From Desulfobacterales bacterium (lineage in GTDB: Bacteria; Desulfobacterota; Desulfobacteria; Desulfobacterales; Desulfobacteraceae): 5,670 bases of DNA. Made by a program: the position numbers and the translations under genes. The DNA is taken from assembly GCA_022361315.1 (NCBI GenBank), contig JAKSBB010001046.1, positions 1 through 5,670 of the forward strand, given 5' to 3'. Below are positions 1-5,543 of this stretch, piece by piece. Position 1 is the stretch's first letter. Every line of letters begins with the position of its first letter. The notes beneath the pieces are model-generated. The model did no database searches. It had not been told where the DNA came from and was given only the letters and a program-made list of their open reading frames with translations.

Positions 1-64
1 CATAAAACTTTAAATATTACGATAAAATAGATTTTTTATATCATAGCGATTTAAGGAGCGTTTT
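1..64 (+). promoter_or_regulatory. AT-rich leader with ribosome binding site upstream of the receiver-SBP gene
   Basis: This stretch is strongly AT-rich and ends in a clear Shine-Dalgarno sequence, AAGGAG at 53-58, six bases before the ATG at 65. TATCAT at 39-44 and TAAAAT at 23-28 each resemble a -10 box, but neither has a convincing -35 partner inside the window. The operon promoter may therefore lie here or further left, and I cannot fix a transcription start. The ribosome site is solid; the promoter is a guess. Confidence 0.4.
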
Positions 65-1441
65 ATGGCGGTAGATCCAAACATCAAGATTGTTGTGGCA
101 GACGATTCAGGCACCATGCGGATCATGTTCAAGCAGATTCTGGGCAAAGCCGGGTTTACCAACCTGGTGATGGCGGTAAACGGTGCGGATGGTGTCGAAA
201 AAGTCAAGGCGGAGAAACCGGACCTGGTCATCTCTGACTGGAACATGCCCCAGATGGACGGTCTGGAGTTCCTGAAAGCCCTGAGGGAAATGGATGAGTT
301 TAAAACCCTGCCCTTTATCATGGCCACCGCCCAGTCGGACAAGGGTCAGCAATTGGCGATTCAGGAAGCCGGCGGTAATGCCCACTGCCCGAAACCCTTT
401 GACGAAAGCCAGATCACTGAGGCGATCAACAAGGCTTTCTCCGGCGGCATGGGTGAAACCCAGCGGGTGAAGAAACAGAGAAGCATTGTGGGGGGCCGGG
501 TGGAACTGAATGTGGCCCACATCCAGATCACCGACCATCTGGCTCTGGGCGCCCTGAAACACAGAATCCAGACCGGGGACGTGGAACCCCAGCACTTCGA
601 TCTGACCACCAGCCTCATGCCCGGATGGAATCCCATCCAGGAAGGACTTGAAAACGGAGAAATCGACTGCGCCTTTGTTCTGGCACCCATCGCCATGGAC
701 CTGTTTGCCTATGATTCTCCCATCAAACTGGTGCTCTTCGCCCATAAAAACGGCTCTACCTTTGTCCGTTCCAGACATTACGATTACAGATTTGATTCAC
801 TCCAGAGTTTTTATAAGTATAAGGTTGTGGACATTCCCCATAAGATGTCCGTTCACCATATGCTGGCCCACCAGTTCCTCAAGGAACTGGGACTCAAACC
901 CGGCGTCCCCGGCAAAAAAGCCATCAACGTCAGATTTGAGGTTGTGCCCCCCATTAAGATGCCCGGCATCATGAAAGAAAACGAAGATGTGGCAGGCTTC
1001 ATGGTTGCCGAGCCTGTGGCCACCAAGGCCATAAAAGGAGAGATCGGTAATCTGGAATTCTACTCGGCCAACCGCTGGGAAAATCATCCCTGCTGTATCG
1101 TAGCCATGCAGGAGGATTTCATCCAGGAGCACCCGGAAGCGGTTCAGGAATTCGTATCCCTCCTGGTGGATACCGGGGAATATATTGAAAACGACAAAAC
1201 CAATGCCGCCCAGGTTGCCGTAAATTTTCTGGATCCCCAGGGAAAAATGGGACTGAACCCCCAGGTGCTGCAGAACGTTTTCTCCCAGCCCATGGCAATC
1301 CGGTGGGACGGCCTCTATCCCGAAGCCGCCGATCTGGACAGAATTCAGAAATACATGCATGATGTTATGGAAATCGGCAAAATTATCGATCTTGAAAAAT
1401 TTATTGAGAACAGTTTTGCCAATACGGCATACAATATCTAA
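65..1441 (+). CDS. Response regulator: CheY-like receiver fused to a cytoplasmic NrtA/NMT1-type substrate-binding domain
   Basis: The 458-residue protein has two parts. Residues 1-125 form a CheY-like receiver with every phosphorylation residue in place: acidic pair D13/D14, phospho-acceptor D58 (in SDWNMPQMDG), T88 and K110. Numbering runs one ahead of E. coli CheY; the position of CheY Y106 is H107. After a linker (about 126-143), residues 145-450 resemble the NrtA/SsuA/NMT1 family of ABC substrate-binding proteins, with W188, GEID at 198-201 and GFMVAEP at 311-317, then a typical 'HP...F...HPE' C-terminal lobe. There is no signal peptide or membrane segment, so the binding domain should be cytoplasmic and act as a sensor rather than in transport. 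NasS, the cytoplasmic NrtA-like nitrate sensor that controls the receiver protein NasT, is the closest known logic, here joined in one chain; no ANTAR or DNA-binding domain is visible. It heads an operon with an acidic protein and an HPt protein. The ligand is unknown. The domain calls are confident; the sensing role is inferred. Confidence 0.85.
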   Translation: MAVDPNIKIVVADDSGTMRIMFKQILGKAGFTNLVMAVNGADGVEKVKAEKPDLVISDWNMPQMDGLEFLKALREMDEFKTLPFIMATAQSDKGQQLAIQEAGGNAHCPKPFDESQITEAINKAFSGGMGETQRVKKQRSIVGGRVELNVAHIQITDHLALGALKHRIQTGDVEPQHFDLTTSLMPGWNPIQEGLENGEIDCAFVLAPIAMDLFAYDSPIKLVLFAHKNGSTFVRSRHYDYRFDSLQSFYKYKVVDIPHKMSVHHMLAHQFLKELGLKPGVPGKKAINVRFEVVPPIKMPGIMKENEDVAGFMVAEPVATKAIKGEIGNLEFYSANRWENHPCCIVAMQEDFIQEHPEAVQEFVSLLVDTGEYIENDKTNAAQVAVNFLDPQGKMGLNPQVLQNVFSQPMAIRWDGLYPEAADLDRIQKYMHDVMEIGKIIDLEKFIENSFANTAYNI

Positions 1442-1465
1442 CAGAACAAACACGAGGTATCTTAA

Positions 1466-2326
1466 GTGATGAAGATAACTGACCCGGAAGTCATAAAAAA
1501 CGGAGAAAAAGACCTGATCGATGCGGTCCAGGATGACCTGGACCAAGAAGCGGTCAGAGAGATTCTCAAGGAACGTCTGGCCGTTGCCAAAATGGCTTCA
1601 AAAGGCGGACAGATTGTTGTTCATGAGAATCAGATTGCCTTCAGACTTGACTTCGAAGTCAATCTGAGTGGCAGCCTTCTGTTTGACCGGGATGGTAATT
1701 TCATTGACGACCGGTCGGCTTCCTCCCCGGCAGAGGCAGAACCCGAACTGAGCAGCCCCGGGCTGGACATGTCTGGGGATGAAGATATATCTCTCACAGA
1801 CGGTCTCCCGGACATGGATGATGAATTGCCCGAAGAAGCGTTTTCTTTTCCGGATTCAGATACCGTTCAGGCGGTGGCAGAAGAAGAGGAGGAAGACAAT
1901 TCCGGCTTTCCCGATATGGACGGGGAATCTGATGCGGATACCGAACTGTCAATTGATCTTCCGGATTACGGTATGGATGATGAGATGGATCTGGACCTCC
2001 CGGACGATGACCTGGACCTGCCCCTGGAAGACGATGACACAGATGATGATCTTGGTCTAGACGGAGACGACTTGGATCTGCCTCTGGAGGATGACAACTC
2101 AAGCGACGACCTTGATCTGACAGGGATTGATGAAGAGGACAACCTCCTGATGGACGACGATGACGACCTTGACATCAACGGAGAGTTGGATGACGAATTG
2201 GATGCCACGGACGACCTTGATGATGTGGATGACTTTAATAAAGAGCTGGATGCCCAGGATCTGGACGATGATATCAACGATATTCTGAAAGAAAGCCGGG
2301 AGTTCTGGGAGCAGAAAAAAGAATAA
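1466..2326 (+). CDS. Unrecognised acidic protein with long Asp/Glu-rich repeat tail
   Basis: I do not recognise this 286-residue protein. Residues 1-82 look folded: a charged helical part (about 14-46) then a probable beta-rich part (about 48-82, including GGQIVVHENQIAF). Residues 84-258 contain no Lys, Arg or His and are dominated by Asp, Glu, Leu and Pro, with an exact ten-residue repeat DDLDLPLEDD at 181-190 and 201-210. The last 28 residues regain positive charge and look like an amphipathic helix ending in EFWEQKKE. No signal peptide or membrane segment is present, so it is probably cytoplasmic. It lies 24 bases after the receiver-SBP gene and 24 before the HPt gene, implying co-expression and possibly a scaffold or partner role in the relay. 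GAGG at 1454-1457 could serve either GTG at 1466 or the adjacent ATG at 1469. The reading frame is secure because downstream spacing and stop fit the operon; the function is unknown. Acidic tails also mimic DNA or bind metal ions, so those roles remain open. Confidence 0.8.
   Translation: MMKITDPEVIKNGEKDLIDAVQDDLDQEAVREILKERLAVAKMASKGGQIVVHENQIAFRLDFEVNLSGSLLFDRDGNFIDDRSASSPAEAEPELSSPGLDMSGDEDISLTDGLPDMDDELPEEAFSFPDSDTVQAVAEEEEEDNSGFPDMDGESDADTELSIDLPDYGMDDEMDLDLPDDDLDLPLEDDDTDDDLGLDGDDLDLPLEDDNSSDDLDLTGIDEEDNLLMDDDDDLDINGELDDELDATDDLDDVDDFNKELDAQDLDDDINDILKESREFWEQKKE
2006..2095 (+). repeat. In-frame 60-base direct repeat encoding DDLDLPLEDD twice
   Basis: Residues 181-190 and 201-210 of the acidic protein are identical, giving a 20-residue period. 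The two 30-base copies (2006-2035 and 2066-2095) differ at seven positions, all synonymous. The intervening ten residues are also acidic but less alike. Confidence 0.8.
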
Positions 2327-2340
2327 CTTTAGCAGGATTC

Positions 2341-2350
2341 GGAGGTAGGA
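2341..2350 (+). promoter_or_regulatory. Ribosome binding site fixing the GTG start of the HPt gene
   Basis: GGAGG at 2341-2345 stands five bases before GTG at 2351. The next in-frame ATG encodes residue 13 and would remove part of the first HPt helix, so GTG is the likely start. Confidence 0.75.
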
Positions 2351-2686
2351 GTGGCCGTCATAGATCTGGATGAACTGAAAGAAATCATGGACAATGACAT
2401 GGAGTTAATCCAGGAATGCTTTGCAGAATTTCTGATAGACTACCCCGGCCTGATAGGAGATATCAAAACAGCGGTGGCAGCAGAAAATTTTGAAGATATC
2501 GACAACTCTGCCCATAAGCTCAAAGGTACCCTCAGATACCTGGCGGCGGAATCTGCCGCCACAGCCGCCCAGACTGTGGAGGCCGCCGGAAAACACCAGG
2601 ATCCGGAAGGGTTGCAGGAAAAACTGTCCGCCCTTGAGGATGAATGCCGGAATGTCATCCTCTTCATAGATGAATTCTCAGTGTAA
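2351..2686 (+). CDS. Stand-alone HPt (histidine phosphotransfer) protein
   Basis: The 111-residue protein is a single HPt domain, the usual size for a free phosphotransfer protein. The signature AHKLKGTLRYL starts at residue 54, with H55 as the phosphorylated histidine and the expected K/G residues after it. The helix before it (about 34-53) and the helices following (about 64-80 and 86-108) fit a four-helix bundle. It has no kinase, receiver or membrane segment and should act in the cytoplasm, passing phosphate between receiver aspartates. It is the last gene of the operon, 24 bases after the acidic-protein gene and just before a strong terminator. The receiver at the start of the same operon is its obvious candidate partner, but that pairing is inferred from gene order. 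No histidine kinase is encoded in the window, so the phosphate source must be elsewhere. The GTG start is set by a strong ribosome site. Confidence 0.9.
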   Translation: MAVIDLDELKEIMDNDMELIQECFAEFLIDYPGLIGDIKTAVAAENFEDIDNSAHKLKGTLRYLAAESAATAAQTVEAAGKHQDPEGLQEKLSALEDECRNVILFIDEFSV

Positions 2687-2691
2687 CACTT

Positions 2692-2724
2692 AAGCCCCCT
2701 GCCAATCCGGCAGGGGGCTTTTTT
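2692..2724 (+). terminator. Strong intrinsic terminator after the HPt gene
   Basis: A perfect 12-base-pair, GC-rich stem (2692-2703 with 2709-2720) encloses a five-base loop and runs into six T residues (2719-2724). It begins six bases after the HPt stop codon and ends the three-gene operon. Confidence 0.95.
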
Positions 2725-2813
2725 CATCCCCCCCAAACACATTTTTTCATACCAAAGTCGTAAATTGGTTCCTTCGGCGTATGGTGCCATCCTTATTTTG
2801 AAATTATACTTTC

Positions 2814-2822
2814 TGTTATGAT
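2814..2822 (+). promoter_or_regulatory. Probable extended -10 promoter for the PEP-CTERM gene
   Basis: TGTTATGAT carries the TGn extension directly before a five-of-six match to TATAAT (2817-2822). Extended -10 promoters need little -35 sequence, and the best upstream hexamer at about 2793-2798 is poor. Transcription would start near 2829, leaving a leader of about 33 bases before the start codon. The preceding operon is closed off by a terminator, so a promoter in this 175-base gap is expected. Confidence 0.5.
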
Positions 2823-2850
2823 CTGAAGAAAGTGTTTCATCCTTCAAGCT

Positions 2851-2858
2851 AAGGAGGT
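2851..2858 (+). promoter_or_regulatory. Near-perfect Shine-Dalgarno sequence of the PEP-CTERM gene
   Basis: AAGGAGGT is an eight-base match to the 16S rRNA 3' end, with three bases before the ATG at 2862. This spacing is slightly short but acceptable, and it confirms the start that gives an intact signal peptide. Confidence 0.8.
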
Positions 2859-2861
2859 ACC

Positions 2862-3647
2862 ATGAAAAAAATCATTCTTACCCTCGCGGTGTTGTGTGTA
2901 TTCGGTACGCAGGCCTGGGCACAGACCATTACATTCCAGGACACATGGATCGACTGGAATAACGAACCACAATACGAAACTCATCTTGGGGAGCAATACG
3001 GTGACGGCGACGAGTACGGTGTGCCGAAAATCCAAAGCCTCAGCGTCAATCTGAATGACTCGGGAATCCTCCAATCCGTTGACATACGGCTGCACGATGA
3101 TCAAAGCTGGAGAAACTTCAGTTCATTGTTTATCAACTCCCACGCCATCACCTCCAACACCACCAGCTGGGACGACTGGGACTTTTTTGTCCATGACGGT
3201 GGTAACAGCAATATTCAATTCACCGAGGGCGAGACAAATACGGACTTTGATGATCCCCTCTATGATCCAACAGCCAACAGCATTGTTCCGGGCAACGGTA
3301 TCTATACGGTGGATACGGATGGATACAATTACACCTTTACAAATGATTCCTGGCGGGTGCGGTCAGGCAACCCCAACGGTATTGACAAAGACGATCTTGA
3401 ACTCGCCTCAGCCGGTAACCATTGGAGGCGCTCAGCAGATCCCTACCTGATGACCTACAGCTTTGAAGGGGCCACCGGTCTTGAGATCGATCTCTCCCAT
3501 GGCTTTTCCGTTGCCTTTGCCCCGTATTGCGCCAATGATCTTATCGGCGGCACCCACAATCCGGTACCGGAACCCGCCACCATGGCACTGCTGGGAATCG
3601 GGCTCTTGGGTCTCGCCGGTCTGGGCAGGAGGCGGCTGAACAGATAG
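2862..3647 (+). CDS. Secreted PEP-CTERM domain protein
   Basis: The 261-residue protein starts with a Sec signal peptide: KK at 2-3, a hydrophobic core about 4-15, and probable cleavage after AWA at 18-20. Its C-terminus is a classic PEP-CTERM sorting signal: VPEP at 235-238, a hydrophobic segment at about 241-255, and RRR at 256-258. In known systems an inner-membrane exosortase recognises this signal, and such proteins are often linked to exopolysaccharide or biofilm matrix. The body (21-234) is rich in Trp, Asp, Asn and Thr, looks mainly beta-stranded, and has a single mature-part Cys in YCANDLIGG at 222-230, a type of segment I recall just before PEP motifs in related proteins. No enzyme motif is visible, so its exact task is unknown. 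It is transcribed alone, between a terminator and its own terminator. No exosortase gene is in the window. The sorting call is firm; the matrix role is family knowledge only. Confidence 0.92.
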   Translation: MKKIILTLAVLCVFGTQAWAQTITFQDTWIDWNNEPQYETHLGEQYGDGDEYGVPKIQSLSVNLNDSGILQSVDIRLHDDQSWRNFSSLFINSHAITSNTTSWDDWDFFVHDGGNSNIQFTEGETNTDFDDPLYDPTANSIVPGNGIYTVDTDGYNYTFTNDSWRVRSGNPNGIDKDDLELASAGNHWRRSADPYLMTYSFEGATGLEIDLSHGFSVAFAPYCANDLIGGTHNPVPEPATMALLGIGLLGLAGLGRRRLNR

Positions 3648-3668
3648 CCAACAAACCACACCAATACG

Positions 3669-3704
3669 AAAGGATATGCTTTTTCGCATATCCTTTTTGT
3701 TTTT
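3669..3704 (+). terminator. Intrinsic terminator after the PEP-CTERM gene
   Basis: An 11-base-pair perfect stem (3669-3679 with 3686-3696) with a six-base loop runs into TTTTT at 3694-3698, then G and five more T residues (3700-3704). It starts 22 bases after the stop codon. Read on the minus strand it lacks a useful T tract, so it probably does not terminate phnX efficiently. Confidence 0.88.
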
Positions 3705-3772
3705 AAACCATAACAGGCGTTTGACACATTTCATTGTAAAACAGCTTTAGCTTCACTTTCGTTTTAATTTCC

Positions 3773-3787
3773 CCGCCGGCTTGGCGG
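3773..3787 (-). terminator. Weak hairpin after phnX
   Basis: A five-base-pair GC stem (3773-3777 with 3783-3787) and a five-base loop lie just past the phnX stop codon. On the minus strand the following bases are GGAAATTAAAA rather than a T run, so this is a poor intrinsic terminator at best. Confidence 0.25.
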
Positions 3788-3795
3788 TCTTCTGT

Positions 3796-4641
3796 TCAGG
3801 CACCTGATAAGGGCTGCTCACCCGCAGCCAGTCTGCTGTTGATCTCTTCAATCACAGGAACAACATCTGCGGTCCGGTCCAGAATATAATGGGCACCGGC
3901 CTGTTCGAAACGGAAACGGATCGCCCGGGTACGGCGCTCAACCTCCGCCGGATCAAGGGCCTCCAATTCTTCCCGGCTCAGTCCCATTTCATTTCCTGTT
4001 TTGACGATGCCCACGGTCCACATGCCCGCGTTAAGGCCTTCTTCGATATCTGCAATGGTATCACCGATCTTCACCATGGCTTCCATGGGATACACCCCGA
4101 GTTCTATGGCATTGAGATAGCACATCCAGGGATAAGGGCGACCGGCAGGGACATCGGAGGAACAGAACACCGCATCCGGTGCATAGCCGTTTTCCCTGGC
4201 CAGGGGCACCAGGACATCCATCATCTCCTGCACATACCCGGTGGAGGAACCTATTTTAATGCCCATATCCCGGATTATATCCATCGTTTCAATCACGCCG
4301 GGGATCACATCGGCATGTTTGGAGATCGCGCCGACCATCAGAGAGGCGGTTCTCCCGTAAAGCATATCCACGTCCTCATCAGTGGGAAGACGGCCGAATT
4401 TCTCATTCCAGGCCGTTGAAACAGATTCAAGGGCACACATCTTCCGGATATGATCCTTTTTTTCCACCCCCATGAACTGACGGGCCTCCTGACCTGTGAC
4501 ATGAATGCCCTGCTCTGCAAACACCGCCTCAAATACAGCGGCAGGCCCCATGCATCCGAAATCAACTGCAGTTCCTGCCCAATCCAGCACCACCGCCTGT
4601 ATATTGCCCTTGTAGGCTTCGTTTCTTATAAATTGCCCCAT
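3796..4641 (-). CDS. phnX: Phosphonoacetaldehyde hydrolase (phosphonatase)
   Basis: This 281-residue HAD-superfamily enzyme should cleave the C-P bond of phosphonoacetaldehyde to acetaldehyde and phosphate, using Mg2+, in the cytoplasm. It is the second step of 2-aminoethylphosphonate breakdown after the transaminase PhnW. The signature residues are present with a constant +8 offset from the Bacillus cereus enzyme: nucleophile D20 (LDWAGTAVDFG), Schiff-base lysine K61 in the cap domain (FMGVEKKDHIR) and metal-binding D194 (KIGDTIAD). The segment DVPAGRPYPWMCY at 163-175 and the GMWTVGI stretch are also typical. Family members are about 265-275 residues; the small excess is an N-terminal extension and a tail after the final helix, the latter resembling the Pseudomonas protein. 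AAGGAAG at 4653-4647 lies five bases before the ATG. No phnW or phosphonate transporter gene is in the window. It is divergent from a TetR-family gene, which may control it. The assignment is very secure. Confidence 0.96.
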   Translation of the reverse strand: MGQFIRNEAYKGNIQAVVLDWAGTAVDFGCMGPAAVFEAVFAEQGIHVTGQEARQFMGVEKKDHIRKMCALESVSTAWNEKFGRLPTDEDVDMLYGRTASLMVGAISKHADVIPGVIETMDIIRDMGIKIGSSTGYVQEMMDVLVPLARENGYAPDAVFCSSDVPAGRPYPWMCYLNAIELGVYPMEAMVKIGDTIADIEEGLNAGMWTVGIVKTGNEMGLSREELEALDPAEVERRTRAIRFRFEQAGAHYILDRTADVVPVIEEINSRLAAGEQPLSGA

Positions 4642-4681
4642 GCGATCTTCCTTGTCATCTTTTCCTTACCATCTTTTCCTT
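4642..4681 (-). repeat. Tandem repeat of Shine-Dalgarno/ATG-like units in the phnX leader
   Basis: Read on the minus strand, AAGGAAAAGATG is repeated exactly (units at 4681-4668 and 4667-4654, 14-base period), followed by a shortened third copy, AAGGAAGATCGC at 4653-4642, directly before the phnX ATG. Each full unit holds a purine-rich ribosome-site-like stretch and an ATG. The first ATG (4672) opens a five-codon frame ending at 4655, overlapping the second ATG (4658), whose ten-codon frame ends at 4626 inside phnX in another frame. Confidence 0.8.
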
Positions 4682-4685
4682 TGCC

Positions 4686-4696
4686 GGTTTCAAACC
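4686..4696. repeat. Short inverted repeat GGTTTCAAACC upstream of phnX
   Basis: Two perfect five-base arms flank one central base, 45 bases before the phnX start. It could be a regulator site, but an 11-base palindrome may arise by chance. Confidence 0.3.
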
Positions 4697-4724
4697 CCTA
4701 TTGTTTGCGCCCCTCCATGGGGGT

Positions 4725-4755
4725 ATTAAACGGAAAGAGTAGCACGGTTCTTCAA
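4725..4755 (-). promoter_or_regulatory. Weak candidate promoter for phnX
   Basis: On the minus strand, TTGAAG (4755-4750) and TTTAAT (4730-4725) resemble -35 and -10 boxes, but the 19-base gap is longer than the preferred 17. Between it and phnX lies a short C/G hairpin (4710-4713 with 4720-4723). A better promoter was not seen in the gap. Confidence 0.3.
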
Positions 4756-4812
4756 ATATTGCTTCCGTATTCATTTAACCCAGGCAGTTTTAGAGATAAA
4801 ATACAAATAGAA

Positions 4813-4822
4813 TGACCGGTCA
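4813..4822. promoter_or_regulatory. Probable TetR-family operator, TGACCGGTCA
   Basis: This is a perfect 10-base palindrome of a kind often bound by TetR-family proteins. It lies in the divergent gap, 88 bases upstream of the tetR start and nine bases before its TTGACA box. The nearby TGAC (4833-4836) repeats one half-site exactly 20 bases on, about two helical turns. Self-regulation by the adjacent TetR protein is the simplest reading; control of phnX is possible. Confidence 0.6.
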
Positions 4823-4831
4823 GTTTAAATA

Positions 4832-4861
4832 TTGACAGTCCTTCGGCATATTGATTATGGT
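4832..4861 (+). promoter_or_regulatory. Probable sigma-70-type promoter of the TetR-family gene
   Basis: A perfect -35 TTGACA (4832-4837) is followed after 18 bases by TATGGT (4856-4861), a four-of-six -10 match. Transcription would start near 4868, about 43 bases before the ATG. A second possible -10, TATAAA at 4876-4881, has only a weak -35 partner (TTGATT at 4851-4856, 19 bases away). Confidence 0.55.
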
Positions 4862-4910
4862 ACATACGATTGAAGTATAAATTTTAAAAAAAGCCGTAAA
4901 CAGATTTAAG

Positions 4911-5513
4911 ATGACCCACGCAGAAAAACAGGAAAGCATCATCAAGGCAGCAGGCCGCATCTTTGCCGGAAAAGGATTTCACCAGGCCAGGATGGATGAA
5001 ATCGCCGAGGCTGCCGGGGTGGCCAAGGGCACCCTATATTACAATTACAGCAGCAAATCCAAACTCTTTGCCGCCACCGTCACCCACGGCTTGAACCGGA
5101 TCATGGCGGCCATTGAAGCAGAACTGGAATCGGATCTGCCCTTTCCGGAGCATCTCAGATCCATCGTGGCCGTTATTATCCGCCTTTACCTAAGCAATAA
5201 AGAGGTCACCCGGATTTATGCCAATGAAATGTCATCGGGTATTGATGACGAGGTAAGATCTGAAATCAAGGCAGTGCGTGAGCAGTTCACTGCCTTTGTG
5301 GAGGCGCAACTCAAAACGGGACAGGAAAAAGGATACCTGGCCCCCCTGCCCTCCCGTCTCTCCGCCATTGCAGTCATCGGCATCATCGACGCCCTGTGCA
5401 GTCATCATTTGGAACATCCGGATCATCAATCCTCTGAGGAACTTACGGACACCGTTTTCACGATTCTCTCATCCGGTCTTGCCCGAAACGGGGAAGCAGA
5501 TCCCGGCCGATAA
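4911..5513 (+). CDS. TetR/AcrR-family transcriptional regulator
   Basis: The 200-residue protein has the standard TetR size and layout. Residues 6-52 form the N-terminal DNA-binding domain: the first helix leads to FAGKGFHQARMDEIA, then AAGVAKGTLYYNYSSKSKLF at 34-53, the helix-turn-helix signature. The remainder (about 55-195) is an all-helical ligand-binding and dimerisation part that gives no clue to the effector. Most such proteins are dimeric repressors released by a small molecule. The ATG at 4911 is the only sensible start: a stop lies in frame at 4878-4880, no other start codon follows it, and the next Met (residue 28) would destroy the DNA-binding domain. Its ribosome site is poor (only TTTAAG before ATG). 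It is divergent from phnX, with a palindrome in the gap, and convergent with an FGGY kinase gene 26 bases away. Either neighbour, or only itself, may be its target; the family call is secure. Confidence 0.93.
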   Translation: MTHAEKQESIIKAAGRIFAGKGFHQARMDEIAEAAGVAKGTLYYNYSSKSKLFAATVTHGLNRIMAAIEAELESDLPFPEHLRSIVAVIIRLYLSNKEVTRIYANEMSSGIDDEVRSEIKAVREQFTAFVEAQLKTGQEKGYLAPLPSRLSAIAVIGIIDALCSHHLEHPDHQSSEELTDTVFTILSSGLARNGEADPGR

Positions 5514-5519
5514 GACCAA

Positions 5520-5543
5520 CGGATCACGGCGCCACCGGATCAC
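5520..5543. repeat. Direct repeat CGGATCAC in the tetR-kinase gap
   Basis: CGGATCAC occurs at 5520-5527 and 5536-5543, separated by eight bases that include the palindrome GGCGCC (5528-5533). The second copy covers the kinase stop codon. No intrinsic terminator is visible between these convergent genes. Confidence 0.5.

Noticed and set aside
3..25. Flagellar sigma-28-like boxes (TAAAACTT and TACGATAA) before the receiver gene
   Set aside because: The gap is seven bases instead of about eleven, and both boxes have mismatches.
107..778. Long minus-strand open frame opposite the receiver-SBP gene
   Set aside because: It mirrors the codon pattern of a clearly real gene, has no ribosome site or family resemblance, and crosses both domains.
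797..1546. 249-codon minus-strand open frame opposite the SBP domain and next gene start
   Set aside because: No recognisable protein features; it is explained by codon bias of the opposite strand.
1966..2277. Ser/Arg-rich minus-strand frame
   Set aside because: Its Ser-Ser-Arg-Ser repeats are simply the antisense reading of the Asp codons in the acidic tail.
2782..2797. Sigma-54-like sequence TGGTGCC...TTAT before the PEP-CTERM gene
   Set aside because: The required GC of the -12 element is AT here; the extended -10 site downstream fits better.
3721..3726. Perfect TTGACA box on the plus strand after the PEP-CTERM terminator
   Set aside because: No -10 box at suitable spacing, and the next gene is on the minus strand.
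4450..4815. 121-codon plus-strand frame through the phnX start and the intergenic gap
   Set aside because: It is antisense to phnX, has no good ribosome site, and no family resemblance.
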